This document shows, one piece after another, positions 17,653-23,294 of a DNA stretch of 23,294 bases (the first letter of the stretch is position 1; the number at the start of each line of letters is the position of its first letter). The stretch spans positions 1 to 23,294 of the forward strand of contig QEFD01000192.1 in NCBI GenBank assembly GCA_003086435.1. The letters run 5' to 3'. The stretch is from Acidianus hospitalis. Its GTDB lineage: Archaea > Thermoproteota > Thermoprotei_A > Sulfolobales > Sulfolobaceae. Made by a program: the position numbers and the translations under genes. The notes below the pieces were generated by a model. The model had not been told where the DNA came from and did no database searches. It saw only the letters and a list, made by a program, of their open reading frames with translations.

Positions 17653-18426
17653 ATGTTTGTAATCTTAGATGATGCTAAAATTTATTATGAAATAAGAGGC
17701 GAAGGTAAGCCAGTTATTTTAATTCACCATCTAGCAGGATCTTACAAAAGTTGGTCTGATATCGCTTATCAGTTGTCACAAAAATTTATGGTAATATCTT
17801 ATGATCTTAGGGGTCATGGGAGATCTTCTATTTTGCCCTATGAGTATAGAATTGAAGATCATTCTAAAGATCTAAAAGGATTAATAGAATATCTTAGACT
17901 GGATAACCCAATTATTATCGGTCATTCCTTAGGAACTTTAGTTGCAATTGATTATGCCTTAAGAAACGCAGTTGATAAATTAATATTAATAGGAGCATTA
18001 TATAAGGCTCCTAATCCAGAACCCTACGAGAAATACGTTTCAGTAGCTCTTAACTTTGGAATGGAAGCGTTAGCTGAATATAGGAAAACTATAGGAGATT
18101 TTGCTGATTCTTTAGTTCTGAATCCAGTAGCCTGGAGAAAGCTTTTAGAAGTGTATAATGAAAACAATCCGCTAGGATATAAATACGCAGTAGAAGGATT
18201 ATTACATGCCAGAGACTATTCTAAAGATCTTAACAAGATTGATGTAAAAGGCGGAACTTTACTGATTTATGGCAGTGAAGATAAATTGAAACAGAATTTA
18301 AATACAATGTTAACTATTCCTAACTCTAGCTATAGAATTCTTAATGGATATGGTCATTTCTTAAATTTTGAAGCTCCAGATGAGCTATACGCATCAATTA
18401 TTGATTTTCTTGTTGGGAATTCTTAA
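17653..18426 (+). CDS. Alpha/beta hydrolase
   Basis: About 257 residues from ATG 17653, one base after the pheT stop; a GTG at 17644 in the same frame would add three residues and overlap pheT by 8 bases. Catalytic triad (numbered from the GTG form): S95 in GHSLG, D213 in YGSEDK and H238 in GYGHF. The oxyanion region is LIHHLAGS and the strand-turn YDLRGHGRS is typical of the family. It resembles 3-oxoadipate enol-lactonase-like and carboxylesterase-like hydrolases; the substrate cannot be inferred. It is the last gene of the UPF0173-pheS-pheT unit and overlaps the convergent CinA-like gene by 29 bases at the 3' end. Confidence 0.87.
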   Translation: MFVILDDAKIYYEIRGEGKPVILIHHLAGSYKSWSDIAYQLSQKFMVISYDLRGHGRSSILPYEYRIEDHSKDLKGLIEYLRLDNPIIIGHSLGTLVAIDYALRNAVDKLILIGALYKAPNPEPYEKYVSVALNFGMEALAEYRKTIGDFADSLVLNPVAWRKLLEVYNENNPLGYKYAVEGLLHARDYSKDLNKIDVKGGTLLIYGSEDKLKQNLNTMLTIPNSSYRILNGYGHFLNFEAPDELYASIIDFLVGNS

Positions 18427-19204
18427 TAACTCCTCCAAGATTTTTTATGTACTCTTCAAGTTCTTTTATACACTCGTTTATCCTTTTTCTTATCTCTTCC
18501 TCGTCTTTGCTACTTCCCGCTATCTGAATTTCAAGTGACGGATTACTTAGTTCGTATCCTTTAGGATGAGTTTTTATATATAGATTGTACTTCTTTACTA
18601 ATTGCTTAACATAAGGAGCTAATGCTGACTCCATGACCTTATCTGCGTAAATTGTTTCCTCTACGTATTTTACTTCTGGTCTTGTCTTCAAATATTTTTT
18701 TATAAACGTCTCTAATATGTCTTCCATTTCTCTTGGTACACCTGGAGTAGCTAATATTTCTATACCGTTATATTCTATATATATGCCTGGCGCTATACCC
18801 TTAGAGTTTTCTATAGCAATTGAACCTTCTGGCATCATGGCCATTTTTCTTCTCTCTTCGGTTATTTGCAATCCAAGTTGTCTATATTTATTTTCTATTT
18901 CCTCTAAAGCTTTCTGATTTATTACCAATTTTCTTCCTAACGCTAAGCTTAATCCTTCTGCAGTCTTATCGTCATAGGTTGGCCCCAATCCTCCAGTTGA
19001 TATTATTACTTTTGGACTCCTCTGTATAGCCTCCTTAAAACCTTGAGATATTTCATCAAGTTCATCCATTACTACTGTTATCCTCCTTACTGTAAAACCG
19101 AGTGAAGTTAATCTCCTTGCAATATGCGATGCATTAGTATTAACTGTTCTTCCGCTAAGTATTTCATTGCCTATGGTTAAGATTTCTGCCAGATACGTTC
19201 TCAT
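18398..19204 (-). CDS. CinA-like molybdopterin-binding domain protein (COG1058 type)
   Basis: 268 residues. The N-terminus [27 protein letters not shown] and the motif [16 protein letters not shown] (about 69-84) are the hallmark of the CinA N-terminal/MoCF-biosynthesis domain. The following [26 protein letters not shown] is typical of the stand-alone archaeal form. The C-terminal deamidase domain of bacterial CinA (PncC) is absent. The bacterial domain hydrolyses ADP-ribose and related nucleotides. The archaeal function is not settled, so annotations as NMN amidase are not supported here. It is divergent from the aminotransferase gene, with a short shared promoter region, and its 3' end overlaps the convergent hydrolase gene. 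Confidence 0.88.
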   Translation of the reverse strand: MRTYLAEILTIGNEILSGRTVNTNASHIARRLTSLGFTVRRITVVMDELDEISQGFKEAIQRSPKVIISTGGLGPTYDDKTAEGLSLALGRKLVINQKALEEIENKYRQLGLQITEERRKMAMMPEGSIAIENSKGIAPGIYIEYNGIEILATPGVPREMEDILETFIKKYLKTRPEVKYVEETIYADKVMESALAPYVKQLVKKYNLYIKTHPKGYELSNPSLEIQIAGSSKDEEEIRKRINECIKELEEYIKNLGGVIKNSQQENQ

Positions 19205-19238
19205 AAAATAATAAATACCAATCCCTCTAATTATGCTT

Positions 19239-20447
19239 ATGGCTAAATGGTCGAAGTTTCTTTCTAAAGATACAACATTATTAAAAACTTCTGAGATAAG
19301 AGATTTATTGAAACTTACTGAAGGAAAGAACGTAATTAGCTTAGCAGGAGGTTTACCAGATCCATCAACTTTCCCTGCAGAAGATATAAAGAATATAACT
19401 GACTATGTACTACAAAATTATGCTTCTCGTGCTCTACAATATTCCGCAACTGCTGGAATACCAGAATTAAGAAAGGAACTTGTAAACCTTTCATCTCAAA
19501 GAGGAATTACGGGAATAAATGAGAATAATATATTTGTGACAGTAGGTAGTCAAGAAGCTTTATTTATGTTATTTAACATCTTTGTTGACCCTGGAGATCA
19601 CGTATTTGTAGAAATGCCAAGTTATTTGGCAGCTTTAAACATTTTAAGAGCCAGAAATCCTCAATTTCACGGAATTCCGTTAACGGAAAAAGGTCCAGAT
19701 TTAGATAAGTTTGAAGAAGAATTAAGGAGACTTAAATCCGAAGGTAAATCCCCAAAATTGCTTTATATAATTCCTACGGCACAAAATCCTGGAGGTACAA
19801 CGTTAGACATGGAAGGTAGAAAAAGAGTATTAGAATTGGCTTCTCAATATGATTTTCTAATAGTAGAAGATGACGCTTATGGATTTTTAGTGTTTGAAGG
19901 CGAAAGCCCTGCACCTATTAAAGCCTTAGATAAAGAGGGTAGAGTAATCTATACTGGGACTTTTAGTAAAATTTTAGCCCCAGGCTTTAGATTGGGTTGG
20001 ATAGTAGCTGATGAGGAAATAATACAGAACGTTGAGTTATATAAGCAAAATGTAGATTTGCATACTCCAAGTTTCACTCAATTTATAGCAGCTGAGGCTA
20101 TAAAGAGGAATGTCATCCAGAACAATATTCCAAGAGTTAGACAACTTTATAGAGAGAAGAGAGACGTTATGCTACAAGCTATAGAGGAATACTTCCCTAA
20201 GGATGCTAGGTGGTCTAAGCCAGTGGGTGGAATGTTTGTATTCGCATGGTTACCTGAAAAGATAGATGCACTAAATATGTTGCCTAAAGCTTTAGAAAGA
20301 GGAGTAGCTTACGTTCCTGGCTCAAGTTTCTATTATGACTATAGTGGAAGAAATACTATGAGGCTTAATTTTAGCTTCCCGCCTAAAGAGAAACTAGTTG
20401 AAGGAATTAGAATCCTAGGTCAAGTTATCAAAGAGGAATTAGCGTAA
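19239..20447 (+). CDS. Class I/II PLP-dependent aminotransferase (LysN / 2-aminoadipate type)
   Basis: About 402 residues from ATG 19239. An in-frame ATG at 19233 would add Met-Leu, but ATAATAAATA (19208-19217) is placed 26-27 bases before 19239, favouring the later start. Fold-type I landmarks (numbering from 19233): [13 protein letters not shown] (36-48), [20 protein letters not shown] with N185, VEDDAYG with D213 and Y216, the PLP lysine K246 in [14 protein letters not shown] with R253, and MRLNFSFPP near the end with the carboxylate-binding Arg. The [10 protein letters not shown] opening is shared with LysN/alpha-aminoadipate and broad-specificity aromatic aminotransferases. Sulfolobales use the LysW-dependent aminoadipate pathway, so a role in lysine or branched/aromatic amino acid synthesis is plausible but not decided. 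Its end overlaps the convergent gene by 28 bases. Confidence 0.9.
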   Translation: MAKWSKFLSKDTTLLKTSEIRDLLKLTEGKNVISLAGGLPDPSTFPAEDIKNITDYVLQNYASRALQYSATAGIPELRKELVNLSSQRGITGINENNIFVTVGSQEALFMLFNIFVDPGDHVFVEMPSYLAALNILRARNPQFHGIPLTEKGPDLDKFEEELRRLKSEGKSPKLLYIIPTAQNPGGTTLDMEGRKRVLELASQYDFLIVEDDAYGFLVFEGESPAPIKALDKEGRVIYTGTFSKILAPGFRLGWIVADEEIIQNVELYKQNVDLHTPSFTQFIAAEAIKRNVIQNNIPRVRQLYREKRDVMLQAIEEYFPKDARWSKPVGGMFVFAWLPEKIDALNMLPKALERGVAYVPGSSFYYDYSGRNTMRLNFSFPPKEKLVEGIRILGQVIKEELA

Positions 20448-21304
20448 CTAGCTAAAGCTTTTTTAACGTTTACTATAACACCGTTTTTTGAAGTTGGAAT
20501 ACTAGATAAAATATCGTCAGAATACGCTATGTTTTCGCTAAAGAATTTATCCGAAATTTTCTCAGTTTTTTGAAGCAATCCATCCATTTTCTTAGGATAT
20601 ATTCTAATTGATCTAGAAGGCAAAGTTGGTGGCCAAGTGTTCATAAAAACTGGGACTATAATTCTTCCGTCTTCAGTAATTAACCTTTCAGCAATATATC
20701 TTGCCCAACCTCTCATAGTTGATAATATTACTATATCCCATTTTCCCTCCTCTAGATTTTTAACCTCCTTTACTCCTTGAATTTTTTTACCTGGAATATC
20801 GGTGTATATGCTCACATCGATTGAACTATCTAATAAATATTGATAAGTTAATAATCCTAGTAAACCAGAACCTATTATTAGTACTTTTTCTCCCTTTACT
20901 AGATCTACTATTTGTGTTGCTATTGAGACAAAAGGATAAAGAAGAACTTTATCACTAGTATTCTCAGGTAAAGTAACTATTGCGTCGTCTGGAATTACCG
21001 CTTTTTCAGTTAATAGCCCATCAATTTCCGTTCCTATTCCACCATATTTTTTAGAATAAGGTAAAATTAGGACATTCTTACCTTGTAAAGTCGGGTCTAC
21101 ATCTACTCCTACTGCTTCTATTTTACCTATTCCAATACTACCCAGTATTGTCCAAGGTCTTACCCATAATAATCCTAGATATACAGAATTTTCAATAAAC
21201 GTTAGCAATACTTTATCCGGTGATACCAGTACAAAATCGTTATTTATAGGCCTTTCAACAACGTCCTTAGGAATAATACCTTGGTTAAATATAATTGATA
21301 TCAT
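20420..21304 (-). CDS. MDR (zinc-less alcohol dehydrogenase-like) family protein
   Basis: About 294 residues if ATG 21304 is the start. A GTG at 21343 extends the frame by 13 residues and has a GGAGG upstream, but a TATA element (21327-21334) lies exactly 26-27 bases before 21304 and fits better. The N-terminal half resembles the GroES-like domain of medium-chain dehydrogenases ([28 protein letters not shown]). The second half starts with a Rossmann fold, [18 protein letters not shown] (GxGxxG). The catalytic-zinc cysteine and GHE signature are absent, so it is probably not a zinc alcohol dehydrogenase. It is shorter and more divergent than typical members. The substrate is unknown. It is divergent from an HTH regulator that may control it. 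Confidence 0.7.
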   Translation of the reverse strand: MISIIFNQGIIPKDVVERPINNDFVLVSPDKVLLTFIENSVYLGLLWVRPWTILGSIGIGKIEAVGVDVDPTLQGKNVLILPYSKKYGGIGTEIDGLLTEKAVIPDDAIVTLPENTSDKVLLYPFVSIATQIVDLVKGEKVLIIGSGLLGLLTYQYLLDSSIDVSIYTDIPGKKIQGVKEVKNLEEGKWDIVILSTMRGWARYIAERLITEDGRIIVPVFMNTWPPTLPSRSIRIYPKKMDGLLQKTEKISDKFFSENIAYSDDILSSIPTSKNGVIVNVKKALASYANSSLIT

Positions 21305-21326
21305 GTGAAAGCAATTATAAACTTCT

Positions 21327-21334
21327 CTTTTAAG
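21327..21334. promoter_or_regulatory. Shared TATA element between divergent MDR and HTH genes
   Basis: CTTTTAAG (CTTAAAAG on the other strand) lies 26-28 bases from both start codons (21304 minus, 21358 plus). Both genes would be leaderless and could share one TBP site. Confidence 0.5.
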
Positions 21335-21357
21335 TTTTAGCACTAAACCTCCATTAA

Positions 21358-21714
21358 ATGAAGGCTATACATAATCTAAGTAAAGAAGCTAGGCAGGAAA
21401 TAATTAATATATTGCTAGAAAAAAGATCTAGAAAAGAACTTGCAGAGGAATTAGGAATAACTCCTGCTGCAATAGTTAAGTTTACTAAGGGTTTAACTCA
21501 TCCAAGTGATGATACTATTTTAAAAGCTCTTGAAATAGCAAGTGACGATGAAAAAGAGAAAATAGTTAATATAATATTAAACGACCTTGTGAATAGTGTG
21601 ATAGAAGTATTTTCCGAATATCCTAACGTAACCACAGAAAAAATTGATGAACTTAAAAAAATTTTAGATGAAATAGAAGGCAGAAAATTATTGGCTTCTT
21701 CTGGGTTCATATAG
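21358..21714 (+). CDS. HTH (XRE-like) transcriptional regulator
   Basis: 118 residues. A helix-turn-helix lies at about 22-48: KRSRKELAEELGITPAAIVKFTKGL, with the characteristic A-x-x-L-G-(I)-T-x-x-A-(I) pattern. A second helical part (50-118) ends in a possible coiled coil (KIDELKKILDEIEGRK) suited to dimerisation. The first segment, LSKEARQEIINILLEK, packs against the HTH. I do not recognise a characterised regulator. It is divergent from the MDR-like gene with a shared TATA element, an arrangement that suggests local regulation. The 3' end overlaps the convergent gene at 21688 by 27 bases. Confidence 0.75.
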   Translation: MKAIHNLSKEARQEIINILLEKRSRKELAEELGITPAAIVKFTKGLTHPSDDTILKALEIASDDEKEKIVNIILNDLVNSVIEVFSEYPNVTTEKIDELKKILDEIEGRKLLASSGFI

Positions 21715-22077
21715 AGGACAAGTTATGCATATTTGATAAAATTTAGCAACTACTACTCTTTTTGTACCGTCTTGGTTTACTGAAATTACTTCTTGAGGTA
21801 TTCCTAATTTGCCCGGATCGCTTATATTCCACGCTTCACAAACACCGTCAATTGCATGTCTGCATGTTTTTGTTTTCCAAACTCCTTGAGATTCTGCAAT
21901 CTTTAACCATGACAACGTACTCCATATTTTATCTAGCTCTTCTTGAATTTTCTTTTGAAAGTCTATATCTATCTGTTCATGTGATTTTATTTCTTCTTCA
22001 ATTTTCTTTACGCTTTCCTCTATATCAGATGGAGAAATCAAAACCACGCTTGATTTTAAACTTTCTTCTAAACTCAT
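21688..22077 (-). CDS. Hypothetical protein with a four-cysteine motif
   Basis: 129 residues. The N-terminal 60 are helical with a likely coiled coil (about 18-55, [13 protein letters not shown]...[10 protein letters not shown]). The second half contains CRHAIDGVC and then, about 40 residues on, [10 protein letters not shown], so C73, C80, C117 and C120 approximately. The spacing Cx6-7C...CxxC could bind zinc or an Fe-S cluster. W in CEAW and the CxxCP ending are probably conserved family features, but I do not know the family. It is divergent from the DUF2192-like gene and convergent with the HTH gene. TATA-like CTTAAAAA (22101-22108) lies 27 bases upstream. Confidence 0.65.
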   Translation of the reverse strand: MSLEESLKSSVVLISPSDIEESVKKIEEEIKSHEQIDIDFQKKIQEELDKIWSTLSWLKIAESQGVWKTKTCRHAIDGVCEAWNISDPGKLGIPQEVISVNQDGTKRVVVAKFYQICITCPLYEPRRSQ

Positions 22078-22099
22078 GGTTTGTAGCTTAAATGCTATC

Positions 22100-22108
22100 C
22101 TTTTTAAG
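22100..22108. promoter_or_regulatory. Shared TATA element of a divergent gene pair
   Basis: CTTTTTAAG, read as CTTAAAAAG on the minus strand. It is centred 27 bases from the minus-strand ATG at 22077 and 27 bases from a predicted plus-strand start near 22131, eight bases before the ATG at 22139. Confidence 0.5.
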
Positions 22109-22138
22109 CAAAATTACACAATATTCAACGGGTTAATT

Positions 22139-22837
22139 ATGGTTAAAGAGATTTACAAGGGCAGGATAAAAGTAATTACTGATCTATGGGGAAAAATACT
22201 TGATGAGTGGGAAAGTTTAAATAGAGATTCGCTGATTTCTCTAGTTCAGAAAATTTATGAAGACAACGGAATAAAGCCTTTCAGGGGATTTAAATCTACT
22301 AATCTTTACGAAAAAGAATTAATATCAGTTTATGTAGTTGGAAAAGAAGGACTAGGTTTATTTGACGACTATAAACAAGTTTTTGATAAACTATTCTCTA
22401 CGGAAGAAAATTATGAGAATATAGCTAATTTAATATTAAATTCCCCAGACGAAGCTTTCAAGAAAGCCAATGAAGATAAAGATTTATTAGCGAGGGCGTT
22501 AAGGCTAATTTTTGTTGAAGTTGTCTTCTCATTTGCAGACGAAAGCAAACTTATAGATGCTTTAAGGAGACTTGACGCTAGTACAAATGATGCAATAAAA
22601 CATACTGCTAAAAGCTTTTCTAGATTTTATACAGCGTTCAAATTAGCTGAAGGTATAGCAGAAGGCAGCATTAGAGATAAAATGAATTATATTGCAATGA
22701 AGAAGGCAATATCAATAAATATAGGAATTGAGTATCCTTTACCTAAGGCTAATTATGTAGCACTAATCTCTCAAGAAGTTTTCAATGTTAAACCTAGGCT
22801 AATTAAGAAAATTCTAGAAGTTTCAGCTAAAACATAG
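22139..22837 (+). CDS. DUF2192-like hypothetical protein
   Basis: 232 residues from ATG 22139. The open frame extends back to 22076, but that region contains the TATA element at 22100-22108, so the later ATG is preferred. The protein is almost entirely helical and soluble, with [18 protein letters not shown] (about residues 55-75), [18 protein letters not shown] and [29 protein letters not shown]. Size and sequence character match my memory of the archaeal DUF2192 family, of unknown function. No catalytic motif is visible. A wHTH regulator gene follows on the same strand after 35 bases but has its own TATA box. Confidence 0.65.
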   Translation: MVKEIYKGRIKVITDLWGKILDEWESLNRDSLISLVQKIYEDNGIKPFRGFKSTNLYEKELISVYVVGKEGLGLFDDYKQVFDKLFSTEENYENIANLILNSPDEAFKKANEDKDLLARALRLIFVEVVFSFADESKLIDALRRLDASTNDAIKHTAKSFSRFYTAFKLAEGIAEGSIRDKMNYIAMKKAISINIGIEYPLPKANYVALISQEVFNVKPRLIKKILEVSAKT

Positions 22838-22840
22838 AAG

Positions 22841-22848
22841 TTTTTAAG
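22841..22848 (+). promoter_or_regulatory. TATA box of the winged-helix regulator
   Basis: TTTTTAAG directly after the preceding stop codon, centred 28 bases before the ATG at 22873; indicates a leaderless mRNA independent of the upstream gene. Confidence 0.55.
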
Positions 22849-22872
22849 CAAATACTTAAATTATAATTTAGT

Positions 22873-23294
22873 ATGCAGAATTTATCATCTACTCAAAGGG
22901 AAATCTTGCTAGCATTAATAGAATTATACAATAAAGGAAAGAAGATGATAAAAAGCAAGGAAGTTGCTGACATGATAGGTAAAGATGAAGGCACTGTCAG
23001 AAATATAATTTTAGGCCTTAAAGTACTTGGACTTGTTGAATCAAAACCCGGTCCAAATGGAGGATATATTCCAACGCTAAAAGCTTATGAATTTATTAAA
23101 AATCCATCAATTTCTCCTATTCTTGATAAATTAAGTTTATATAGAGGAAATGTCGAAACTGATATTAAAATTGAGAATATTGAGCTTCTTGACGTTACTA
23201 ATCCTTCTGGCAATAAAGTGATTCTTAAAGTCACTGGAGACTTAAGGAAAATTAGGCCAGGAGACCCAGTTAGATTAGGCCCAACACCATATAG
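22873..23294 (+). CDS. Winged-helix transcriptional regulator, 3'-partial (Rrf2-like)
   Basis: 140 codons are visible before the window ends with the frame open. The N-terminal domain is a winged helix: STQREILLALIELY (helix 1), IKSKEVADMIGKDEGTVRNIILGLKVLGLVESKPG (helix-turn-helix, residues about 27-60), then PNGGYIPT, the wing with the G-P-N-G-G-Y sequence seen in Rrf2-like and related archaeal regulators. From about residue 85 a beta-rich domain begins (IKIENIELLDVTN, KVILKVTGDLRKIRPGDPVRLGP), probably a small ligand- or protein-binding barrel. No cysteines for an Fe-S cluster are seen in the visible part. The target is unknown. A TATA box gives it its own leaderless promoter. Confidence 0.75.
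   Translation, partial: MQNLSSTQREILLALIELYNKGKKMIKSKEVADMIGKDEGTVRNIILGLKVLGLVESKPGPNGGYIPTLKAYEFIKNPSISPILDKLSLYRGNVETDIKIENIELLDVTNPSGNKVILKVTGDLRKIRPGDPVRLGPTPY

Noticed and set aside
21305..21343. GTG start at 21343 for the MDR-like protein
   Set aside because: A GGAGG precedes it, but the TATA element would then lie inside the coding region. The ATG at 21304 has ideal leaderless spacing. Not fully excluded.
22076..22138. N-terminal extension of the DUF2192-like protein to 22076
   Set aside because: The extra 21 codons contain the likely TATA box and overlap the start of the divergent gene. The ATG at 22139 fits a transcript beginning near 22131.

Overview
The window looks like chromosomal DNA of a crenarchaeon of the order Sulfolobales (Sulfolobus, Sulfurisphaera, Acidianus or Metallosphaera type). 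Evidence: it is AT-rich with archaeal information-processing genes (ribosomal protein L7Ae, archaeal GluRS and PheST, type II methionine aminopeptidase, Trm112). The 5S rRNA gene stands alone, away from 16S-23S. Most promoters have a TATA box about 26-28 bases before the start codon, implying leaderless mRNAs. tRNA genes do not encode CCA. Genus and species cannot be fixed from the sequence alone.

Layout. 1-1020 (+): 3' part of a hexulose-phosphate synthase gene and a winged-helix-like hypothetical. 1087-3301 (-): DUF2153-like, Trm112-like and phosphoglucosamine mutase genes. 3332-3469 (-): initiator tRNA-Met followed 12 bases later by a well-formed candidate C/D-box sRNA. 3643-4698 (-) and 4855-6318 (+): two unrecognised proteins; the second has an operator-like inverted repeat at its promoter and an internal change of codon usage. 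6529-6909 (+): L7Ae. 7083-7850: tRNA-Asn with a fossil integration site, consisting of the N-terminal fragment of an SSV-type (fusellovirus) integrase running into the tRNA gene, a tiny ORF, and a GC-rich remnant resembling the 3' end of an IS200/IS605 tnpB gene. 7857-11417 (-): operon of an HD hydrolase, phosphoglycolate phosphatase and GluRS, its promoter abutting the 3' end of the 5S rRNA gene (11446-11569, -). 11601-13901 (-): small zinc-ribbon protein, DUF1512-like membrane protein, methionine aminopeptidase. 13940-18426 (+): UPF0173 hydrolase, PheS, PheT, alpha/beta hydrolase. 18398-19204 (-): CinA-like protein. 19239-20447 (+): class I aminotransferase. 20420-21304 (-): MDR-like protein. 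21358-21714 (+): HTH regulator. 21688-22077 (-): cysteine-motif protein. 22139-22837 (+): DUF2192-like protein. 22873-end (+): winged-helix regulator, cut by the window edge.

Most of this is housekeeping: translation (two aminoacyl-tRNA synthetases, initiator and Asn tRNAs, 5S rRNA, L7Ae, N-terminal methionine removal, a Trm112-type methyltransferase partner) and central metabolism. L7Ae is also the k-turn protein of C/D-box sRNPs, so the candidate sRNA at 3332-3385 would be one of its clients. The unusual parts are that sRNA next to the initiator tRNA, the integrase and transposon fossils between tRNA-Asn and gltX, the unknown gene at 4855-6318 with its promoter, and two divergent gene pairs that each appear to share one TATA element placed symmetrically 26-28 bases from both transcription starts.
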